Positions 27,591 through 36,115 of a stretch of DNA of 40,047 nt are shown here, one piece after another. The notes beneath the pieces are model-generated. The model was not told where the DNA came from, did not search any database, and worked only from the letters and a program-made list of their open reading frames with translations. Numbering within the stretch: the stretch's first letter is position 1; the number at the start of each line of letters is the position of its first letter. The stretch is from Xanthobacteraceae bacterium (GTDB lineage: Bacteria > Pseudomonadota > Alphaproteobacteria > Rhizobiales > Xanthobacteraceae), in assembly GCA_019750915.1 (NCBI GenBank), contig JAIENY010000048.1, positions 1 to 40,047 of the forward strand. Direction: 5' to 3'. The position numbers were made by a program, and so were the translations under genes.

Positions 27591-28586
27591 TCAGGATCTG
27601 CGCCCGCGGACACGCAACCCTGGCGCAGGCCGCTCCTGCAAGACCTCACGGCGAAAACGAAACAGCGCCGCAGGCCGCCCGCCAGTTTGTGTCGACATCT
27701 CCCCGGTCGGCTCCACCAGGGCACCGGATTCAACCAGCCGCCTGAAATTCTGCTTGTGCAGATGGCGTCCTGAAATCGCCTCCACGGTGCGCTGCAGGTC
27801 AGTCAGCGTAAATTCCGCGGGCAGCAGTTCGAATACGACGGGACGATATTTCAGTTTGGCGCGCAGCCGCGCGATTGCGGTCGCCAGAATGCGGCGGTGA
27901 TCGAAGCGCATCGCTGCGCCAAGATTTGGCAGCGATCGCCGCGCCAGCGCCGCGGGGCGTCCGTCGCGTCGAGCTTCCTCGACAAGACCTGCTTCGTAGA
28001 GGAGCTCATAGCGGTCGAGCACGCGTTCCTCATCCCAATGCGCGCCTTCGTCGCTGCCAAAGTAGAGACGCACCCGGTCGGCTCTGCTCAAGGCACGGCT
28101 CAGATTCAGCGCATCGGATTTCGCGGCCCATGTGTTCAACGCCGGGATGATATCCCTGTCGATCAGCGCAGGCTTGTCCTTGCGCCAGTCTTCCCAAGGG
28201 AAAAAGCGATACCACGGTTCAAACGATGCACCGGCGACGTTGGGCTCCGACGCGGTGTCGGCAATGCGCGTCAGCGCCAAATAGCCGATCGAGGCCACAT
28301 GCACGCCGGTATCGCCGGGCGAGGTATGGCGGCCACGATCGCCAAAGGTGTAAAGTTGCTCGGCATAGCCGAGTTGAAGTCCGGTTTGTTCTTCCACCCA
28401 CGCCCGCAGTCCGATCTCGAAGGTACGGTGCGACACGGCGTCGAACGGGCCAAATGGAAGCCCGGTGAGTTCATCGTTCGCGCCGGGAGCAGTGAGGATC
28501 AGCGGCTCATTTCCATTGATCGAAACGATTGCCGCTGTCAGTCCAATCTCAATGGGTGTGAGGAGTTTCTCGCTCATCACCGTCAT
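27591..28586 (-). CDS. nadQ: NadQ-like Nudix-related transcriptional regulator of NAD synthesis
   Basis: 331 residues, Nudix fold followed by a C-terminal winged helix (FTLTDLQRTVEAISGRHLHKQNFRRLVESGALV, then GRPAALFRF). The Nudix box is degenerate: only VEEQTGL resembles the canonical end, the catalytic Arg-Glu pair is replaced by Ala-Trp, and the first Gly and Glu positions are Phe and Arg, so hydrolase activity is not expected. This architecture is that of NrtR/NadQ regulators, and I recall this COG4111-type protein as NadQ, the alphaproteobacterial NAD repressor. nadABC with a matching palindrome is 2 kb away. It overlaps the phosphatase gene by 4 bases (ATGA). Confidence 0.8.
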   Translation of the reverse strand: MTVMSEKLLTPIEIGLTAAIVSINGNEPLILTAPGANDELTGLPFGPFDAVSHRTFEIGLRAWVEEQTGLQLGYAEQLYTFGDRGRHTSPGDTGVHVASIGYLALTRIADTASEPNVAGASFEPWYRFFPWEDWRKDKPALIDRDIIPALNTWAAKSDALNLSRALSRADRVRLYFGSDEGAHWDEERVLDRYELLYEAGLVEEARRDGRPAALARRSLPNLGAAMRFDHRRILATAIARLRAKLKYRPVVFELLPAEFTLTDLQRTVEAISGRHLHKQNFRRLVESGALVEPTGEMSTQTGGRPAALFRFRREVLQERPAPGLRVRGRRS

Positions 28587-29089
28587 TCGAGGTCAATACG
28601 GAAGGGGCGGCCCTCCAGCACCATGCTTGGCGGTCCCATCTGATCCAGCGCGCCAATCATGCGGCCCTCACGGCCGAGAAGATTGTCGGCAAGGCTGACG
28701 ATCAGCCGGTTCGGGCTGGCGCTTGGCGATGCGTCGCGCATGCGCAGCGCGATCTCGTTTTCCGAGCGGCCGGGATTGAGCGCGCACGCCCCCATGAAGG
28801 CCGTCGCGGTGGAACGGCTAATGCCGGCGAAGCAATGGATCACCAGCGGAGCCTTGCGGTCCCAGCCTCGGATAAAGGCAAGTGCATCCTCGACATGCCC
28901 CGTCGATGGTGCCGTGAAGCCTTCAGCGATCTCGGTAATGTCATCCATCGAGATGCGCATGTGATTAGCTTCGAGGACGGATGTTGGCCGCACTGCTTTC
29001 TCGACCTTGCCCATCACTGTCAGGACATGGCTTGCTCCGGTGGAGGCTACTGTGGAGTGCAAATCGGCAAGTGAACAGACGTGGATCAT
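28583..29089 (-). CDS. Tyrosine/dual-specificity phosphatase-like protein
   Basis: 168 residues. The phosphatase signature HCFAGISRS (Cys-x5-Arg) is present near residue 85, preceded by an Asp-rich segment (ISMDDITEIAEG) that could supply the general acid. Many proteins of this kind in rhizobia are annotated as tyrosine phosphatase family without known substrate. Its stop overlaps the start of the NadQ-like gene by 4 bases, so the two are translationally coupled. Confidence 0.8.
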   Translation of the reverse strand: MIHVCSLADLHSTVASTGASHVLTVMGKVEKAVRPTSVLEANHMRISMDDITEIAEGFTAPSTGHVEDALAFIRGWDRKAPLVIHCFAGISRSTATAFMGACALNPGRSENEIALRMRDASPSASPNRLIVSLADNLLGREGRMIGALDQMGPPSMVLEGRPFRIDLE

Positions 29090-29153
29090 GGGTCGCCTTT
29101 AGTTGCGCCTTCTATACGGCAATGCGCCTGAGCCTCAAAGCGCTGCCAATAGC

Positions 29154-29780
29154 TTATTTGAGGAGAGATTTGCATCGCGCAAGGAACTGTTTTTCCGCCT
29201 TGGTGGCCGACCACGGCGTCAGATAATCCTGCACCATGGCCAGACCAAGTTTCGGGTCGCGGCCGAACAGGCGCCTGGCCTCCGCGTCTGCAAAGCCCGC
29301 CAGCCGCGTGGCTTCGAGATACGCTGCGCCCATATCGGCAGCTTTGATCTGCGCCTCGATCTCATGCGGCAACACAGGCGGCAGGCCGAAGCGGATGTGG
29401 ATCGCAGCGAGCAGCCGCTTTTCCACGGCTTTGTAGGCGCCGCCGATCACAGCCTTGAAGGGCGAGATCATGTCACCGATCACGTATTCGGGAGCGTCAT
29501 GCAACATCGCGGCGAGGCGGATGCGGTGATCAATCCGCGGCGACTGCGTCCGCAGCACTTCCTCGACAAGCAATGTGTGCTGCGCCACGGAGAAGATGTG
29601 AGCGCCATGGGTCTGGCCGTTCCATCGCGCGACACGAGCGAGGCCGTGGGCGATGTCCTCGATCTCGACATCCAGCGGAGACGGATCCAGCAGGTCAAGC
29701 CGGCGGCCGGACAGCATGCGCTGCCAGGCACGGGCGGCAGGTTTAACCGTCGGCGCGGCTTTGACTTTATTCGCGGTCAT
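29154..29780 (-). CDS. HD-domain phosphohydrolase (YfbR-like)
   Basis: 208 residues. HD metal ligands are visible: His in ARWNGQTHGAHIFSVAQHTLLV, the His-Asp pair in LAAMLHDAPEYVIGDMISPFK, and a C-terminal Asp in KAADMGAA. The LHDAPEYV-GD-SPFK pattern matches YfbR-type deoxynucleoside 5'-monophosphatases and related phosphohydrolases. The start at 29780 overlaps the tag stop by 4 bases (ATGA), placing it last in a ygfZ-tag-HD operon. A role in nucleotide-pool cleaning beside a DNA repair glycosylase is an inference. Confidence 0.82.
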   Translation of the reverse strand: MTANKVKAAPTVKPAARAWQRMLSGRRLDLLDPSPLDVEIEDIAHGLARVARWNGQTHGAHIFSVAQHTLLVEEVLRTQSPRIDHRIRLAAMLHDAPEYVIGDMISPFKAVIGGAYKAVEKRLLAAIHIRFGLPPVLPHEIEAQIKAADMGAAYLEATRLAGFADAEARRLFGRDPKLGLAMVQDYLTPWSATKAEKQFLARCKSLLK

Positions 29781-30403
29781 TTTGCCTTGGCGGTGCGTTT
29801 CGGTTTTGCGAGGGCCTTGTGGCAATGGCAGGTCACGAGATGGTCGTTGACCATGCCGGTTGCTTGCATGAAGGCATATACGATCGTGGGGCCGACGAAC
29901 TTGAATCCGCGCTTCGCCAACTCCTTCGACATTGCGATGGACTCAGGCGTTGCGGCGGGAAGGTCGCCTCGACCCTTGAATTGATTAATCTTGGGCTGGC
30001 CGCCGACAAAACTCCACAGCAATTTGGAAAAGCCCGGGCCTTCCTCCATGATCGCCAGATAGGCCTGCGCGCTTCTCACCGCGCCCTCGATCTTGGCGCG
30101 GTTGCGAACGATGCCTGCGTCGTTCATCAGCGCGGCGATTTTCCTGTCGTTGTAGCGTGCGATTTTTTTTGGATCGAAATTGTCGAACGCCTTTCGGAAA
30201 TTGTCGCGCTTGCGCAGGATGGTGATCCACGACAATCCGGCCTGAAATCCATCAAGGATCAGTTTTTCGAACAGCGCGCGGTCGTCATATTCCGGGACGC
30301 CCCATTCCTCGTCGTGATAGGCGACATAAAGGGGGTCGTCGCCCGGCCATGGGCAGCGGATCGGTTGTTTGCTCGGGACCCGTTTGGCGGCGGCGGGGTT
30401 CAT
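29777..30403 (-). CDS. tag: DNA-3-methyladenine glycosylase I
   Basis: Excises 3-methyladenine from alkylated DNA. 208 residues. Helix-hairpin-helix glycosylase with the Tag zinc ligands: Cys in RCPWPG, His in YHDEEWG, and the C-terminal His and Cys in NDHLVTCHCH. EEWGVPEYDDRALFEKLILDGFQAGLSW is the family's N-terminal signature, and GFKFVGPTIVYAFMQATGMVNDH its C-terminal one. It overlaps ygfZ and the HD gene by ATGA at both ends. Confidence 0.96.
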   Translation of the reverse strand: MNPAAAKRVPSKQPIRCPWPGDDPLYVAYHDEEWGVPEYDDRALFEKLILDGFQAGLSWITILRKRDNFRKAFDNFDPKKIARYNDRKIAALMNDAGIVRNRAKIEGAVRSAQAYLAIMEEGPGFSKLLWSFVGGQPKINQFKGRGDLPAATPESIAMSKELAKRGFKFVGPTIVYAFMQATGMVNDHLVTCHCHKALAKPKRTAKAK

Positions 30404-31275
30404 ACCGAAGCTTTCTTCGGCGGCTGTATCTCACCGGGGTCGATAAAAGAGATCGGATGACCGTCGGCGAGGAAAGGCAGTTGCGCTTCGAGCGCATCGG
30501 CGGCGCGGTCGATACGGACCAGCGCAAGACCTTCGCCATTCACCGACGAGCCCATCGTGCCGATCGATTTGTCAGCTGCCGAAATCGAAGCGCCCGACGC
30601 AACATTGTCAGCGTTGTGGACGCGAACGACGCGCGTGCGCGCAGTGCCGCGATGCTGCATGCGCGATACGACCTCTTGACCGACATAGCAGCCTTTCTCG
30701 AAATCGACACCGTGCAGACGATCCATATTGGCATCGTGCGGAAAAGCATCGCTATAGATGAAATCCGGTCCGCCGCGCGGGATTCCAAGCGCAATCCGAT
30801 GCGACTCGTACGCCGGTTCGTCGGTCAATTCGGCGTTTGAAGCGATTGCGGCCTTCGATGCGAGTTCCGCGGGCACCAGCAACCGCCAGCCCATCTGTTC
30901 GGAGCGAGGGTCGGCGAACATCAGGTCCATCTTCATCGCCGGTTCGCCGCCCCACAGCGCGAGCACGCCGAGTTCTCCGCCCAGATTCTCAATCACCACC
31001 TTGGCGCGGAGCTTGTAGATCGACAGCCGGTCCGCCAGCGGCTTGGCGAGTTCCTTCGGACAGTCCAGCAGGAAGCCGCCACCATGGCCGGCGGGGATTT
31101 CCGTGATGAGGAAATCCACAATGATTTTCCCTTGCGGGGTGAGAAGCGCGCCGAACCGGCCGATTCCGGGCTGGACGCGCTCGACATCGGTGGTGAGCAG
31201 TCCATTGAGGAAATTGCGGGCATCGTCGCCACTGACCTTGATCACACCCCGATCTGGGAGAAAAGCAGCTTTCAT
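30400..31275 (-). CDS. ygfZ: YgfZ-type folate-binding Fe-S cluster protein
   Basis: 291 residues, GcvT-like fold. The YgfZ signature KGCYVGQEV with its cysteine is near residue 208. FLNGLLTTDVE and GRFGALLTPQGKIIVDFLI near the N-terminus are typical. The family uses tetrahydrofolate to support assembly or repair of some Fe-S proteins. Start at 31275 gives the usual MKAAFLPDRG; the frame is open to 31365. First gene of the ygfZ-tag-HD chain and divergent from the dihydroorotase gene, with 135 bases between. Confidence 0.92.
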   Translation of the reverse strand: MKAAFLPDRGVIKVSGDDARNFLNGLLTTDVERVQPGIGRFGALLTPQGKIIVDFLITEIPAGHGGGFLLDCPKELAKPLADRLSIYKLRAKVVIENLGGELGVLALWGGEPAMKMDLMFADPRSEQMGWRLLVPAELASKAAIASNAELTDEPAYESHRIALGIPRGGPDFIYSDAFPHDANMDRLHGVDFEKGCYVGQEVVSRMQHRGTARTRVVRVHNADNVASGASISAADKSIGTMGSSVNGEGLALVRIDRAADALEAQLPFLADGHPISFIDPGEIQPPKKASV

Positions 31276-31410
31276 GAGGGACTTTTTCTGAGGGGACTTA
31301 TCCGCGGGAATCATCTTTCCGGCGATTTCGTAGTGAAAAGTAAGGCTGTATGGTGCGGGCAACAAGGGCCCAGGGCGGGCCCGGTTTCCAAAATGGTGAT
31401 GTTCTCAAAC

Positions 31411-32745
31411 ATGGTTCAGACTTTCGACCTCATTCTCAAATCCGGCACCGTCGTCAATCAGGATGGTGAGGGCCTTCGTAATATCGGTATTTCGGGCGGC
31501 AGGATTGCTGCGCTCGACGTTCCCGATACGGCCAGCGCGGCGGAGGTTGTCGATTGCAAAGGACTGCACATCCTGCCCGGCGTGATCGACACGCAAGTCC
31601 ATTTTCGCGAACCGGGGCTGACGCATAAGGAAGATCTCGAGACAGGCTCGCGCAGCGCGGTGATGGGCGGCGTGACCGGCGTGTTCGAAATGCCGAACAC
31701 CAACCCGCTGACGATCACCGAGGAGACGTTCACGGCCAAGGTCAAGGCCGGACATCACCGGATGCATTGCGACTTCGCGTTCTTCATCGGCGGTACGCGC
31801 GAGAACTTTCAGGATTTACCGGAGCTTGAGCGCGCGCCGGGCTGTGCGGGTGTGAAGGTTTTCATCGGATCGTCCACGGGCAGCCTGCTGGTCGAAGACG
31901 ATGACGGGCTGCGCAAAATTCTTGCCGTTATTCGCCGCCGCGCCGCGTTCCATGCCGAGGACGAATACCGTCTCAACGAACGCAAGGGTCTGCGTGTGGA
32001 GGGCGACGCCAGCTCGCATCCGGTCTGGCGGGACGAGGTCGCCGCGCTGATGGCGACCAAGCGGCTGGTCAACATCGCGCGCGAATACGGCAAGCGGATT
32101 CACATCCTGCATATCTCGACCAAGGACGAGATAGAGTATCTGCGCGACCATAAGGATGTCGCCACTTGCGAGGCGACGCCGCACCATCTCACGCTCGCGG
32201 GCCCGCAGGATTACAAACGTCTCGGCACGCTGGTGCAGATGAATCCGCCGGTGCGCGACGCGAGCCATCGCGCGGGCATCTGGCACGGCATCTCGCAGGG
32301 CATCGTCGACGTGCTGGGCTCCGACCACGCGCCGCACACGCTTGAGGAAAAAGCCAAGACCTATCCGGCAGCGCCCTCCGGCATGACCGGCGTGCAGACG
32401 CTGGTGCCGATCATGCTCGATCACGTCAACGCCGGGCGGCTGTCGCTGGCGCGCTTCGTCGATCTGGCGAGCGCGGGACCAGCACGTATTTTCAACATCG
32501 CCTGCAAGGGGCGCATTGCGGCGGGCTACGATGCGGACTTCACCATCGTCGACATGAAGCGCACGGAAACCATCACCAACAAATGGGTCGCGTCACGCGC
32601 GGGCTGGACGCCTTATGACGGAGTGACGGTGACGGGATGGCCGGTCGGAACCTTCGTGCGCGGCCGCAAGGTGATGTGGCAGGGCGAACTGACAGCGCCG
32701 TCAAGCGGCGAACCGGTGCGCTTCATGGAGACACTGAAGCCGTAG
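31411..32745 (+). CDS. pyrC: Dihydroorotase-family amidohydrolase, Gln-variant metal site
   Basis: About 444 residues. TIM-barrel amidohydrolase: GVIDTQVHFREPGLTHKEDL, FEMPNTNPL, VKVFIGSSTGSLL (Lys, likely carboxylated), FHAEDEYRL, HILHISTKDE and GSDHAPHTLEEKAKTYP, ending GTFVRGRKVMWQGE. Dihydroorotase closes carbamoyl aspartate to dihydroorotate in pyrimidine synthesis. The usual HxH after strand 1 is QVH here: one metal ligand is Gln. Remaining His and Asp ligands are intact. I believe this variant is common in rhizobial homologs and may be a paralog with another substrate. The ATG at 31411 is chosen by comparison with the family; the frame is open far upstream over ygfZ. Confidence 0.85.
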   Translation: MVQTFDLILKSGTVVNQDGEGLRNIGISGGRIAALDVPDTASAAEVVDCKGLHILPGVIDTQVHFREPGLTHKEDLETGSRSAVMGGVTGVFEMPNTNPLTITEETFTAKVKAGHHRMHCDFAFFIGGTRENFQDLPELERAPGCAGVKVFIGSSTGSLLVEDDDGLRKILAVIRRRAAFHAEDEYRLNERKGLRVEGDASSHPVWRDEVAALMATKRLVNIAREYGKRIHILHISTKDEIEYLRDHKDVATCEATPHHLTLAGPQDYKRLGTLVQMNPPVRDASHRAGIWHGISQGIVDVLGSDHAPHTLEEKAKTYPAAPSGMTGVQTLVPIMLDHVNAGRLSLARFVDLASAGPARIFNIACKGRIAAGYDADFTIVDMKRTETITNKWVASRAGWTPYDGVTVTGWPVGTFVRGRKVMWQGELTAPSSGEPVRFMETLKP

Positions 32746-32763
32746 TCTGTTCGCGCCAGCGAT

Positions 32764-33711
32764 TTAGTTTTTAAGAAACCAGCGGAAATAGGCAATCGTT
32801 TCAGCCAACCCGTCACGAAGGTTTGTGGCGGGCAGCCAGTCCAGTTTGCTTTTGGCGGATGTGATGTCCGGTTGCCGCCGCTTCGGATCATCCTTCGGCA
32901 ACGGCAGACAAACGACGCGCGATTTCGAGCCGGTCATATCAATGATTGTCTCGGCGAGCGCATGAACACTCACTTCGTTCGGGTTGCCGAAGTTGATCGG
33001 GCCTGTCACGGTGTCGTCGGCCTTCATCATCCGGATCAGCGCGTCCACCAGATCGGTGACGTAGCAAAACGATCGGGTTTGTCTGCCGTCGCCGTAAAGG
33101 GTGATGTCGTTGTTTTGGAGCGCCTGAACCACGAAGTTCGAAACCACCCGGCCGTCATTCGGGTGCATCCGCGGGCCGTAGGTGTTGAAGATGCGGGCGA
33201 CGCGGATTTTTGTTTTGTGCTGGCGCCAGTAATCGAAGAACAGCGTCTCCGCGCAGCGCTTGCCCTCATCATAGCACGAGCGCGGTCCAATCGGATTGAC
33301 GTTGCCCCAGTATCCCTCGGTCTGAGGGTGCATGGTCGGATCGCCGTAGACTTCCGATGTCGATGCCTGAAGGATTCTGGCTTTCAGGCGGTTGGCGAGC
33401 CCCAGCATGTTGATCGCGCCAAGCACGCAGGTCTTGGTCGTTTGCACGGGGTCCAGTTGGTAGTGGATCGGCGATGCAGGACATGCGAGATTATAAATCT
33501 CGTCGACCTCGACGGACAGCGGATAGGTGATGTCGTGCCGGAGCAAGTCGAAATGCTTGTGCGTCAGCAGATGTTCGATGTTGTGCCGCGCGCCGGTATA
33601 GAAGTTGTCGACGCAAAGGACCTCATTGCCTTCACCGAGAAGACGTTCGCACAGATGCGAGCCGATGAATCCGGATCCGCCTGTAATAAGAACTCGATTA
33701 TTCAAATGCAC
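32764..33711 (-). CDS. UDP-glucuronate decarboxylase (UDP-xylose synthase)
   Basis: NAD-dependent conversion of UDP-glucuronate to UDP-xylose. About 315 residues, extended [54 protein letters not shown] and [13 protein letters not shown] with the Tyr-x3-Lys catalytic pair, [38 protein letters not shown]. These fit the UXS subfamily well. The start is uncertain: a TTG at 33765 or a GTG at 33711 (GAG 9 bases upstream); the latter gives the usual distance to the glycine-rich loop. It diverges from the GT8 gene. Confidence 0.92.
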   Translation of the reverse strand: MHLNNRVLITGGSGFIGSHLCERLLGEGNEVLCVDNFYTGARHNIEHLLTHKHFDLLRHDITYPLSVEVDEIYNLACPASPIHYQLDPVQTTKTCVLGAINMLGLANRLKARILQASTSEVYGDPTMHPQTEGYWGNVNPIGPRSCYDEGKRCAETLFFDYWRQHKTKIRVARIFNTYGPRMHPNDGRVVSNFVVQALQNNDITLYGDGRQTRSFCYVTDLVDALIRMMKADDTVTGPINFGNPNEVSVHALAETIIDMTGSKSRVVCLPLPKDDPKRRQPDITSAKSKLDWLPATNLRDGLAETIAYFRWFLKN

Positions 33712-33869
33712 TGCTGAAAACTCTAAAATGCCAAATAGTTTGTCAGTTGCAATTGCGGCTGTCAAACGTTGCGACGGAAATCCTGCATGGCTTCCTTGAA
33801 TTTGCGTCGGCCCAAGCCGTTGGCCGGGATGAATCCCCCGCTCGGTCTGGCTTTATCGGAGATCAGTTT

Positions 33870-34850
33870 TTGACAATTGCCGGCATGCACATCGTGTCGT
33901 CGACGGACGACGGCTATTTCGAGCATTTCTGCGGCTTCCTGCATTCCGCCTGGCTTTATAATCCAGGCGCAAATTTCTATCTGCTCGATACCGGCATTTC
34001 TCCCGGCAACCTGAATGCCTTGGCCGCTTATGCGCAGGCTCGTCACATAAAGCTCTCGATCGTCTCCGCTGGAGAGCAGATCGCAAACGCTCTTCCCAAT
34101 TATCGCAAGCGTTATGCGTTTGGCCGTATTTTTATTCCAGAATTGCTGCCGCATCTGACGCGCGCGATTTACATGGATTGCGACATGACCGTGACGGGAG
34201 GTCTGACGGATCTGTTCGAGACAGATCTGAAATCAAGACCCGCCGCCGTTTGTCTGGACAGCATTCAAATGACAATCGATAACGAAACGAGAATTCAGGG
34301 AATTGATTATAAGGGAGCTTACTTCAATTCCGGCATGATGGTGATGGATCTGTCGCGATGGCGGAAAGAAGGCATCGCCCAAAAAGTCTTGTCCTTCGCA
34401 AGGAAAAATCCGGACAAGCTGCCCTACATGGACCAGTCGGCGATCAATGTCGTCCTGCGGGGACGCGTCAAAATCCTCGACAAAAAGTGGAATTTCTTCA
34501 ATCTGGATGATGTCGATCAAATCGATATTTCCGATATTCGCGTGGTGCATCACACGAATAACGAGCGGCCCTGGAAGTCGGCTTTGAATCCGTTCCGGGA
34601 GTTATACCGGCTGCATAGAAACCAGACGCCCTGGCCGTTCGGCGCTGAATTGAAGTTGCCGTTGTCAGAAAGATTCAAGCGGAAGAGGAGAGAGATTCTT
34701 GCTTTCTTCGGCAGCGAAGAGTACCGGCCGAAGGCGCATCTTTATAAAGTCTATGATGCTGTTTATGAGAAGATCGCTGTTCCATCTCAACAACGCGCAG
34801 AACAACTCATTGCCGGTTACGCCAAAGCGGAGGCAGCCGGCGGCTCTTAA
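33870..34850 (+). CDS. GT8-family glycosyltransferase
   Basis: About 326 residues. GT8 features in order: MHIVSSTDDGYFEHFCGFLHS, RYAFGRIFIPELLP, YMDCDMTV (Asp-x-Asp metal site), YFNSGMMVMDLSRWRKEGI, PYMDQSAINVVLRGRVKILDKKWNF and HHTNNERPWK. Such enzymes add a hexose or xylose, with retention, to envelope glycans. TTG at 33870 has GGAG 8 bases upstream and is used as start; ATG at 33885 is the alternative. Codons are visibly richer in A/T than in neighbours, suggesting transfer. Adjacent UXS suggests UDP-xylose as donor, but this is only inference. Confidence 0.85.
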   Translation: MTIAGMHIVSSTDDGYFEHFCGFLHSAWLYNPGANFYLLDTGISPGNLNALAAYAQARHIKLSIVSAGEQIANALPNYRKRYAFGRIFIPELLPHLTRAIYMDCDMTVTGGLTDLFETDLKSRPAAVCLDSIQMTIDNETRIQGIDYKGAYFNSGMMVMDLSRWRKEGIAQKVLSFARKNPDKLPYMDQSAINVVLRGRVKILDKKWNFFNLDDVDQIDISDIRVVHHTNNERPWKSALNPFRELYRLHRNQTPWPFGAELKLPLSERFKRKRREILAFFGSEEYRPKAHLYKVYDAVYEKIAVPSQQRAEQLIAGYAKAEAAGGS

Positions 34851-34865
34851 TCAGTCGGCCGAGGG

Positions 34866-35129
34866 CTACTGCTTGAGGGTAATGACGGAAAACTCGCCGG
34901 AGCGGATACGTGAGGGCAAACCTTCGACGAAAGTGGCAACAGCTTCTTCGCCGTAAGTATTCACCAATTCGTTGAACGCGGCGAACAGGCTGGCCTGCGC
35001 CAGGCAATCGCCATCGATGCCATCATGCAAGGCCTCGGCCCATGCCTCGTTGAGATAGCTTAGTGCAGCCTGCTTCTGCTCCTGGTCGGGACGAGAGGCG
35101 CGGGAAGGTGCAAACGGCGGATGCTGCAT
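34866..35129 (-). CDS. Small conserved hypothetical protein
   Basis: 87 residues from an ATG at 35129, starting MQHPPFAPSRASRPDQEQKQA and ending SRIRSGEFSVITLKQ. Acidic, helical composition, no membrane segment. I believe related short proteins with the LNEAWAEALHDGIDGDCLAQASLF stretch occur across Bradyrhizobium relatives. No good Shine-Dalgarno sequence is visible; the frame is open to 35195. Function unknown. Confidence 0.62.
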   Translation of the reverse strand: MQHPPFAPSRASRPDQEQKQAALSYLNEAWAEALHDGIDGDCLAQASLFAAFNELVNTYGEEAVATFVEGLPSRIRSGEFSVITLKQ

Positions 35130-35261
35130 GAAAAAAGAAAACCCGAATAACGAGGCGCGGCCAAGACGATGCGCGGTAGACCCGAGCTTTAACACGCAGG
35201 GCGCGCGGGCCTAGCCAGTTCTTGCGAAAGGGTTAACGCGCAGGGGTCGATTGTTGATAAT

Positions 35262-35639
35262 TCAGTTGGCGTAGCGCGAGGTCAGGTTGCGGGAAATGTC
35301 CGCACCTTCTGCAAGGTATCGTTTTATCACGAGATTTGCCGCCGGCGTGCAGGTTCGGTAGGTCTGCTGGAAGCCGTTATAGCCACGATTGAAGCTCGCG
35401 ATCATGCGGCTGCGGCGGTCGCCTGAGGGCGTTTCCGCATCGATCAGGGCCTGCATCTCGCTGCGCCATTTCTGGCCCTCGCTGGTCCCGCAAATGCCCC
35501 GCAGATAGTGAAGGGCTCCGAGAATTTCTGCGAGTCGTTGCATATCCGGATCGAATGGGGCTGCTGCATCCTCGGCACGCGCCGCAAGCGGCGAAAGCAG
35601 GGCGCAAACCAGAAGTGGGGCGAGGAGACGTTTCAGCAT
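35262..35639 (-). CDS. TIGR02301 family secreted protein
   Basis: 125 residues. Signal peptide MLKRLLAPLLVCALLSPLAARAEDA, then a helical mature domain with LAEILGALHYLRGICG, SEGQKWRSEMQALIDAE, DRRSRMIASFNRGYNGFQQTYRTCTPAANLVIKRY. Two cysteines (GICG and RTCTP) may form a disulphide. This matches the Rhizobiales family TIGR02301, which I recall next to a Nudix gene, as here. Function unknown. Confidence 0.82.
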   Translation of the reverse strand: MLKRLLAPLLVCALLSPLAARAEDAAAPFDPDMQRLAEILGALHYLRGICGTSEGQKWRSEMQALIDAETPSGDRRSRMIASFNRGYNGFQQTYRTCTPAANLVIKRYLAEGADISRNLTSRYAN

Positions 35640-35682
35640 TGCCGTCGTGATAACCCTGCTGGAGCGGCCGAGGCAAGACAGC

Positions 35683-36111
35683 TCAGGTGCCTTGAGCCTC
35701 TAAAATCCGCGCCACGGAAGCGATTACCTGTTTCAGCCCTTCGGTGGTCGGCAGATTGCCGATCTGACCCGGGACCAGCCATTTGGCATCGTCCAGTTCG
35801 TCGTTGAGGCAGACTTCGCCAGACACCCACCGGGCCGCAAACGGCAGAATGACGTAGTGACCGCCGCCGGTCTTGGGCGGCAGGGCTTCACGATAGCCGG
35901 CAAGCCCTACGACTTCGATGGTAAGCCCGGTTTCTTCCATCACCTCGCGCACCAACGCCTCGGTCAAGGCCTCGCCGAATTCCACACGGCCGCCGGGAAA
36001 GGTGTAGACGCCGCGTGCCGGGTCACGGTTGCGGCGCACGAGGAGGATCTTGCCGTCTTTGAAAATGCCGGCGCTGACTGCAACCTGTAGCGGCTTGGAA
36101 ACGGATGACAC
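35683..36111 (-). CDS. Nudix hydrolase
   Basis: About 142 residues. The Nudix box is intact: GGRVEFGEALTEALVREVMEETGL, with all catalytic Glu residues, near residues 40-63. Probably hydrolyses a nucleoside diphosphate-X compound; the substrate cannot be predicted. GTG at 36111 is used because GGAAG lies 9 bases upstream and the start falls 4 bases after the stop of the upstream hypothetical gene; the frame is open to 36162. In contrast to the NadQ-like protein, this one should be catalytic. Confidence 0.87.
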   Translation of the reverse strand: MSSVSKPLQVAVSAGIFKDGKILLVRRNRDPARGVYTFPGGRVEFGEALTEALVREVMEETGLTIEVVGLAGYREALPPKTGGGHYVILPFAARWVSGEVCLNDELDDAKWLVPGQIGNLPTTEGLKQVIASVARILEAQGT

Positions 36112-36115
36112 GTGC

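Noticed and set aside
31084..31410. Upstream extension of the dihydroorotase frame
   Set aside because: The frame is open but overlaps ygfZ on the other strand, and those residues do not resemble the family.
33745..33765. TTGACA at the upstream end of the UXS frame, considered as a -35 box
   Set aside because: No acceptable -10 hexamer lies 16-18 bases downstream, so the promoter is not called.
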